Origin: Plenodomus lindquistii
Taxonomy: Eukaryota; Ascomycota; Dothideomycetes; Pleosporales; Leptosphaeriaceae
Assembly (NCBI GenBank): GCA_025504975.1
Contig: JANUWI010000009.1
Coordinates: 1,240,001 to 1,304,000 of the forward strand
Direction: 5' to 3'
Length of the DNA stretch: 64,000 nucleotides
How positions within the stretch are numbered: position 1 is the stretch's first letter; each line of letters begins with the position of its first letter. Shown in pieces: positions 57,609-64,000 of this stretch. The position numbers were made by a program, and so were the translations under genes. A model generated the notes under the pieces. It was not told the origin of the DNA. It was given only the letters and a program-made list of their open reading frames with translations, and ran no database searches.

Positions 57609-59024
57609 TTTTTGAATTTCCCAATTTCTGCAACCTTGTTGCGTGGCGTGGTCGTGGTGATTCGTGCGGGATTCTGGAAAATACGGGGTCCGGCGTCCCT
57701 TGCTCGGAGGAACGATGGTGCATTATGTCCGATGTGTCGATCCTCTTGGGGTTGGGATACATAGATGAACACATGGAAGTGGTGTGTATTGTGGTGCTGG
57801 TATCATGGCTGGTTCAAGGTTGTTGGTGAAATTGTGTGACTCTGGACTCTCCTCTGCAATTTTGTGAGGGGCAGGGTGCGTATGTACAGTACCATGTCCT
57901 TGCGGCACGACGATTGACGAGGGCCCATGTTGTCGATCTGGATGCTTGCCAGCAGACGAGTCGAGCATCGAGACGGGGAGGTGGAATGGAGATAAGATGA
58001 GATGACGAGCCTTTGCCGTGCGGCTCTACTGTGTAAATCCGAAACAACGCACCACCCACGTTTCATATTCATCGTAAACATTTCCAACCCGTATCCCCCA
58101 AGCAGTGAGCTGGACAAGCAGCTGTCAGTCTGTCACAGGGTCGACAAAATGCAAAGTACCTTGATTAGTGAACCAAGACAAATGGCTTCATCGTCCAAAG
58201 TCTAACATCGTACCACACAGCCAAGACTACTGTAACAACATACGATGTGCCGTTGCGACCTTTCCTCAAACACGCGCTCCCATCCCCCACTACTTTGCAT
58301 ACCCTCCAGAGCTAAAATTCTAAAACCCAGCCTCACCCCTCAGGCCTCGCTCAACCCCATCGGCCCATTTCCTCCGCTCATGCGCCCAGCCCCACCCAAA
58401 CCCCAAAAGAGCAAGTCGGCGGCCCTCCCCTCACTTCCGCGGAACCCACGCTTATCACTAGCCCACGCCGGCATGCAGCCCGAGTGCCTCGCCGGGAACC
58501 CCTGCTCGGAGCCTGATTCTCAAAAGCCCAAAATCCTTGCATTGGCGCGCAGTCTGGCTGCATGTAAGTGGATACGAGCCGGGTTGTGATGAGCGGTGGG
58601 CGGAGAGAGTTCCGGGACTTGAAGTGGTGCTGAACTCTGGACTGGGGTTGCAAGGGAGATGTGCGATTCATTGAATGTCTGTACATCCATGGAAATGAGC
58701 ACAAGGCTTTGGAGACGTCAATGGGCAGAGGAGAGTTTATGAAGATCGTCAGGGGCACGCTTCATCGTGATGCATATCTTTGTTGGGCTTTGACATCGCG
58801 AGGTACGATCCAAGCAACCTGCCGTGCAGACCTGACAATCGCAGATATGTTGATGTAGCCTGTGCGCAGGTGAGGGGAGAAAAGACTCCGTAGTTTGTCA
58901 AATACTTGCGCTACTTTAGCAGCAGTTGACCGGAGGTTCTAGAACATGAATTATCCATGCCTAAGAAATTGCGAATCCCGTTACATGTCAGATCCTACCG
59001 CTCGACCTCGTGCCGTTACCTGAC

Positions 59025-61542
59025 TCAATCCAAATGCTCCAGACCATTGATTAGACCAGCAAGATCATTCCTATCGACAGCCACACCTTTACGCTTGCTC
59101 CTCTTCCTGTCCCACAAATCCACAAGCCACGCGTGAGCTGAATCTTCAATCTGGACGGGGCCAGGGCATAGTGGAAGCCGCTGTCGATGATTCTCCTCGT
59201 ACTCGCGAATCGCTTCATGGCAATCGAGTTCTTTCATCATGCGATCTAGAAGTTTTTGCGCCGCTTCGTTCTGATTGAGGGTTTCGGCTCGCAGACTGTG
59301 AGCTACAGCTTTCGCCGCCTGTGGTGTGCCCTGGTTGAGGAGGTGAAAATAGCGACGCTTGTGGACATCCATAGACGTGTCGAGTGGCAACGACAGTGAA
59401 CCCAGCTCACAGAAGAGTAACAGAGGGGTTTCTGTGTAGTTCCAACAATCAGTTGTGTGGATAGAGTCTTGATATAAGACCTGCACGTCCAGTAGATGCA
59501 CTTTGGTCGCGCCACGAATGACCGCATTCTGCAAGTCCAGTCTCGAACCCTTCATATCGAGGCTCGAGTTGAAGACAGGGTTCTTAGACTGCAAATCGAC
59601 AGCTTGGGTGTTCGCCTTGGTAATACGAAGCCGGGCGTAGAGCGTGTGCACTTGGCCAAGACGCAAATGCGCAACATCTCTACTTCCTTGGGACTGAACA
59701 AGCTCACAGCCACCTCTGGCCCGTACATCAATCGATAAGTTGGTCAGCTCCCCAACCGGCACTTCCGAACGAGCATTCTTCAGAATTCGCTTGATGCGGT
59801 TGGGAGCGGATTCGTGCGCACTCCAGTTGCTGCTGAAGACGTTCTTACAGCATGTCTCGTGACAGACGGTGTCTTCTGGCTCAGGCTCGCGGCGATAGGG
59901 CAGAATAGCTGGGTTGATTCGATGGATGCAGAGGTCGGGAAAGTATGTTGATACCCCATGTAATACGTATGCAGCCGGTGAGAGTAGTATGATGTGAGCA
60001 CGGTCCTGATGTAAGCCTTGACTCTCCAGAGATCTTACTATGCCAAGTATCACGTCAGTCATGGACGGATTGGGCCGCGGCGGTTTCCATCGCTGAGTAC
60101 CATATTGTGCTATACTGGTGATCAAGTCACGAAAGATATCGTCAATGTCTGCATTGAATGGGCGAAGTGGATATTGGAGGTCTGGGCGGTTCCCTGTTAT
60201 TTCGTTATGAGTGCAATGGGTCGTATAGAGCGCTAGGCGATCGCCTCGACGCAGATTGTACGACGCTCCCTTGGCCGCATCTAGTGCTTTCTCAAGACAA
60301 GACTTTGTCACGTAATATCTGCGCAACCGATAAGTCAATTGAGTCCAGCTGCAATCGAGAAGAGACAAACCCATTGTCGATAACGAGAATCGCATCGACG
60401 GCGGTATCTCGGAGTGTCTTGCGGTTGTGCAGGACGCCTTCAACGTCGATCGCCACGTCGATCTCTTCGATGTCTGCAGTAAGTACTCGTTTCTCTGGGA
60501 ACACTCTGACTGTGGCTTGCAAGGTAGTCGGGAGTTCGCGCGAACTATTCACTGGCTGGGTATCTGGCGATTCGTGCTCGTACTCTGTAAGATGGGGTAG
60601 CCGCTTTGCTAGCCGGTCAATGATGGATCCAAGTTTTGCACCGCTGGTTTTGTTAGAAAACCGACACATATATTTTGGGGTGCGTAGGATCATCAGGCAT
60701 GTGCACTCCAAGACGAGGGATTGCACATACTTTCTCGCATTATTGCGGATATATGTCTCGACAGCTTCGTCGCTTGGCTCCTTCTCCTCGACTGCCTCTG
60801 GCAGTTGAGCGTGCGGCAAAATCGTGTCATCTGGTGACGAAGGGAGAGCCTCGGATGCTTCACTTGTAGTTCCGCTAGTACCACCTGTACCCGTTCGGCG
60901 CAGACGGGGGAACCCATTGGTAAACAAGCGTAATCGAGACGGCCGCCTTTTTGTCAGGTCTATGCGATTTGTAGTGTCCTGAACCACATCTTTTAATGAT
61001 TGTTGCGCAGTTGGGTGCTCTGAGCCGGTAGTATAACTTGAAGGATGCGATGCGGATGTGGACTCGTACGACGTCGCTGGGTCAAGCGATGGCCACGGGA
61101 GTGAGGCCACCGCGCCACCGCGCATCGCCTCGTCCTGACTGCCACTGCGCCATCCTGTGATTGGATCACTCATGCTCGATTCCGAAGCTGATGAGTGGCT
61201 GTTCCTGTTCTTCCGAATAGTCAGAGGCTGATCGCTGGGAAGACGGCTAAGAGGCAGAGGCGTCGCCGTCCATGCGGAGGGTACTGTAGGCAGCTTCTGC
61301 CAATCAACAAAGAACGAGGAAAAGCTGTAGTCATACGGGGCCTCCCATATGTTGCTTTTGATCACGTCGATAATGTCGTCTAGTGGGCCAAGGTCGTACT
61401 GGTTGTTGCTCTCAATTGGGACTGACCTTCGAAGGATGCGCCGTCGGAAAGTCGCTCTGCGCGGCTTCTTCTGAATTGAGAGCGGAGGAGGGCAGAGACT
61501 GGCATAGGTGAAGTCAGTGTTGACGGTTGCCGGCGTTGCCAT
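59025..61542 (-). CDS. Large protein with a degenerate vWA-like domain
   Basis: Two exons, 61542-60371 and 60318-59025, with a 52-nt intron, give 821 residues (start MATPATVNTDFTYAS). The first ~250 residues are disordered, Ser/Thr/Pro-rich with basic patches. A region from about 270 (YIRNNARKYVQSLV) leads to a fold resembling a von Willebrand A domain: strand DAILVIDNG (ending at residue 391, at the intron), helix CLEKALDAAKGASYNL, strand RLALYTTHC, a loop-helix PSMTDVILGIVRSL, strand AHIILLSPAA, then FPDLCIHRINPAI. The MIDAS motif DxSxS is replaced by DNGYY, so metal binding is doubtful. The remaining ~250 residues include a beta-rich part and a helical end (CHEAIREYEENHRQRL). The family name is not known to me. 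It lies immediately downstream of the AKTIP-like gene on the same strand. Confidence 0.75.
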
Positions 61543-61951
61543 TTTGGTGTTGTGTGCAAACGAATAAGCGCGTCCGCCCGTCTTCACAGTGACTGTGATA
61601 CGCGCACTGTGCGAAAGAGGCTCGGTCACGCTGGATTGGACCCAGAAATGATAAGATGCGGAACAATAAAAGCTGCAGCGGTTTTCATGTGGGTGGGCTG
61701 GCAAAAAGACGTACAACATGGTGTGGTGTGAGAGGCGGTCGCAAATGCAGGCACGCCAGTCGGACTGCAAGAGTACCGTAAACAGAAGCTGCAACCGCGC
61801 GTGTGTGTGGGCGAGGCCGAACGCACCTTCCACGAACCACGAGGGCGTCAGAACAGCATAAAGATTTAAGGCCAATTAATCAGCACAACTGTCAGGCTCA
61901 ACATAGCTCACGGTCCACCTTCTACTAACCTCGCAATGATTCAGAGGTCTC
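61543..61951. other. Intergenic, promoter of the vWA-like gene
   Basis: About 410 bp lies between two tandem minus-strand genes. The upstream frame of the vWA-like gene is open to 61875 without conserved character. No other feature was seen. Confidence 0.45.
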
Positions 61952-63109
61952 CTAGACCTCAGTGGCATTGCGAGAGATTGTTTCTAACTGTGATTTCATC
62001 TTGTCCAGTGAGTCTTGATCGCCATTGCAAAATCGTATCTGGAGCAGCGTAAGTTGAAGTACTGAGGTGAATGTCACGACTCTTACAATATCATCCCCAA
62101 CACCAGTACCGTACAGTACAGAGTCTGAAAGGCTGGCCTTGACCGCTTTCTTCACACGTTCTTCCCATACACCTTCCCAGTTCCAGGCTCCTGGGCGGCG
62201 GTTCCTACCCAGAGCTGAGTTCTCCGCTGCCGTCTCTTCAGTGTTGGTTGAATTGAGTTTGAGTGATGTTGACTTGGCTTCTTGAGTTTGAGAACTTAGC
62301 CCTCGATAGGTTCGCCAGGCATGGTAGGCTCCAGGATTGGCCGCCGCCTCAAGCGGCAGCGCGTCAAGAATCAGACTGTCATTGAAGGTCGATCTCACGT
62401 ACTCTAAAACTCTCACCATGGAAACGTCCTCGAGATTGGAAGCACTGGCAGATGCCGTGCTGACGTGGTTTGTGACCTCAGCGTTCGGCGGCGTCGCCTG
62501 ATCAGATGTATTCACGGCAGATGCGCTGACATCGCGGGAACCTGGTAATGACCTCTGAGCCCGTCGAAACCAGTGAGGGAAACCATGCCGAAGACTGAAT
62601 CCTCCCGGCGGGAGTCGCTCCTCATCGGTTGCGCTGACAGTATCCGTATCCGAGGAGCCGGTTGTGTAAGTGTATGTTGTGAGTGGCGTGAGCAGCGGGT
62701 GGAATACGTCAGTGGAGAAAGTCACGAGGGGCGGTAGAGTTGGATATCCGGCTGGGAATGAGACCTGGAAGCGTAGTACTGCAGGTGCGTATGGACCTGC
62801 CTAGCGTGAATACATGGACCAACATGATGCAGATGGGAGTGGGCGCCTATAGCCCATGCTCCTTGGCCTTATAGCAGGCAAGTACCTTTGCGGACGAATA
62901 TGACACCAACCCAGAGGGACGGGTCGCCAGGCGTTATGCTCACGAAGACTCCGTCCAGTTGAGCATAGCGCAGACTAGAGCTGTGCTCTCTGTTAGGCCA
63001 TGCTAGCTGGTAAGCAGCCATGCCTCCCCGGCGCCAAGACTTACAACTCAACGAGAAGATGCTGCCGCCGGAACGACGGTATCGCTGACAGTGATGCGGG
63101 CAAGGGCAT
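61952..63109 (-). CDS. E2-variant protein of the AKTIP/FTS type
   Basis: Three exons, 63109-63045, 62989-62886 and 62796-61952, give 337 residues. The UBC-like fold begins PSFRRQHLLVELEHSSSL and LDGVFVSITPGDPSLWVGVIFVRKG, then PYAPAVLRFQVSFPAGYP with LPPLVTFSTDVFHPLLTPLTT. After FHP there is no HPN-type loop and no catalytic cysteine, so it cannot carry ubiquitin as a thioester. This pattern matches the AKTIP (Fused Toes) group; in Aspergillus the homologue works with Hook and FHIP to link early endosomes to dynein. A disordered Ser/Thr-rich insert follows, then a helical segment (MVRVLEYVRSTFND, NPGAYHAWRTYRG, WNWEGVWEERVKKAVKASL). The last ~90 residues end in a coiled-coil-like QDSLDKMKSQLETIS. 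Assignment to the Hook complex is by family resemblance. Confidence 0.78.
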
Positions 63110-64000
63110 TATTGTGCGAGTAATAAGTGGTGGGTGTATGTGGGTACGAGGGAATGGCAATGTGATGGACCGCTAGCGCGTCGTCTGGTGCCTTGGTAGC
63201 CGAGCGGCGGGATGACCAGTGCCTTTGTCCCGCAGGTGCAGCTCACAACACCACAGTCACTCTCGCTCACCGGCAAAAGGCAAAGGAGATACGCGCATCG
63301 ATGCAGCAGCGACGTGGCATTGCGTTCCTGTTGGGGCGCGGCGCCCAGCACACGATTGGCTGGGTCACTGTGTCCGAGTTGCATCTTTTCATCGCAAAGA
63401 CGGCCGACGGGAAAGAAACATGGACAGTAACACGACGATAATCGATCTCGTCCTGGGCCGGGCTCCGCTTGTTTGCCGTTGCATGTCGGCTTCCGCAGCG
63501 GCGAGGCGCCTCTTTCACCATGGGGCGTACCACCCTGGGCACTACCGTACACTGCGCGGATTGGGTTGGCACATCCGCAGGCACAAGCCAGTAACGATGC
63601 ACTGTGCAGCCTGCCGATTCCTTGCAACATGGCTATGTCCTGGGCTGGGATTGCAACTACAGTACATATATACATACATACATACATACATACATACATA
63701 CATACATACATACATACATACATACATACATGCAGCTTCATCATGCAGACATGCGTTCGTCGATCCAGGTTCACGGATGCTGCCTGCAATTCACGTCGTG
63801 GGTAGAGGAATCACCTGGCACCCCACTGATTTGCGCAGCTGTGCCTCAAGGTACCAACCAACTCTTACTATGTACGCCGTGAAACCTCAGACAAAGTGCG
63901 CTGGCTCCAGTCAGCACACCACCGGCACTGGGCAGCCTTACTGCTCTGCGTCGTCAGACGTTACTGCCGAGGCGCAAGGGAGCAAAAGGCAGAGACAGTC
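63110..64000. other. Right-edge intergenic region
   Basis: About 890 bp upstream of the AKTIP-like gene. It contains the tetranucleotide microsatellite. Open frames across it (63109-63789 minus, 63473-63805 plus) encode VCMY/HTYI repeats that come only from the microsatellite. No gene was recognised. Confidence 0.45.
63670..63731. repeat. (TACA)n microsatellite
   Basis: About 15 tandem copies of a 4-bp TACA unit, nearly uninterrupted over some 60 bp. This is the longest simple repeat in the window and a likely length-polymorphic locus. Confidence 0.9.

Larger units (their letters stand above)
54681..59024. other. Gene-poor 4.3-kb region
   Basis: Mostly without recognisable genes. The segment about 55500-56200 is AT-rich with TGTATG/GTGATG-like low-complexity DNA. 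56730-57010 is GT/CA-rich, and a CG/TG alternating tract lies at 57584-57608. One minus frame is listed separately. Plus frames such as 58245-58589 are proline-rich and unrecognised. Confidence 0.4.

Noticed and set aside
63021..63089. Plus-strand 22-codon frame (MPPRRQDLQLNEK)
   Set aside because: It is antisense to the first exon and intron of the AKTIP-like gene; the minus strand restores a conserved frame across the intron.
63109..63789. 226-codon minus ORF with a VCMY repeat
   Set aside because: The repeat is the translation of the TACA microsatellite; the rest has no family resemblance, and it abuts the start of the AKTIP-like gene.
1..64000. tRNA, rRNA, CRISPR and intact transposons
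   Set aside because: I looked for tRNA T-arm consensus, spaced direct repeats, and transposase or reverse-transcriptase motifs. A few GTTCGA strings occur (for example 18326, 23402) but without cloverleaf context. Nothing could be supported.

Overview
This window is nuclear DNA of a filamentous ascomycete (Pezizomycotina; the gene set and style would suit a dothideomycete, but the sequence alone does not prove that). The evidence is small GT-AG introns of about 45-100 nt with CTNAY-type branch points, near 50% GC, genes on both strands without operons, and fungal-specific families: rhodopsin-domain integral membrane proteins, HET, DUF3176, a fungal luciferase-domain protein, an allantoate-type MFS carrier, Dbf4, Atg12, Get3, ISWI. 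I reconstructed most exon structures by hand, and for the multi-exon models with listed exons the summed lengths keep the reading frame.

Layout. 1-7 kb: a partial acidic protein at the left edge, an MFS anion:cation symporter with a GC-AG intron, an unrecognised gene with an in-frame TAG, and a rhodopsin-domain membrane protein, all on minus. 8-14.3 kb: a CCCH zinc-finger protein (+), a luciferase-domain protein (-), a secreted amidase (+). 14.8-20.1 kb: the ISWI chromatin-remodelling ATPase and GET3, both plus; a perfect four-unit heat-shock element lies 125 bp before GET3. 22-30.3 kb: a secreted class 3 lipase (+) and four membrane proteins (DUF3176, a duplicated two-helix protein, a DUF2231-like protein, a second rhodopsin-domain protein). 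30.3-34.6 kb: gene-poor. 34.6-41.7 kb: a Rad5/Rad16-type SNF2 helicase (+) and a HET-domain gene (-). 42.5-54.7 kb: an Arg/Gly-rich protein, the E2 enzyme UBC8, a small membrane protein, ketopantoate hydroxymethyltransferase, ATG12, DBF4 and an unrecognised coiled-coil protein. 54.7-59 kb: gene-poor, with AT-rich and low-complexity DNA. 59-63.1 kb: two minus-strand genes in tandem, a degenerate vWA-like protein and an AKTIP/FTS-like E2 variant. The right end carries a tetranucleotide microsatellite.

The genes are mostly unrelated housekeeping and membrane functions. Recurrent themes are ubiquitin-fold biology (UBC8, ATG12, the AKTIP-like variant) and chromatin or replication (ISWI, the Rad5/16-like helicase, DBF4). 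No secondary-metabolite cluster, intact transposon, tRNA, rRNA or CRISPR array was seen. The most striking observation is the UBC8 gene, whose conserved amino-terminal coding sequence is split by eight introns and appears to use micro-exons of 8, 3 and 5 nt.
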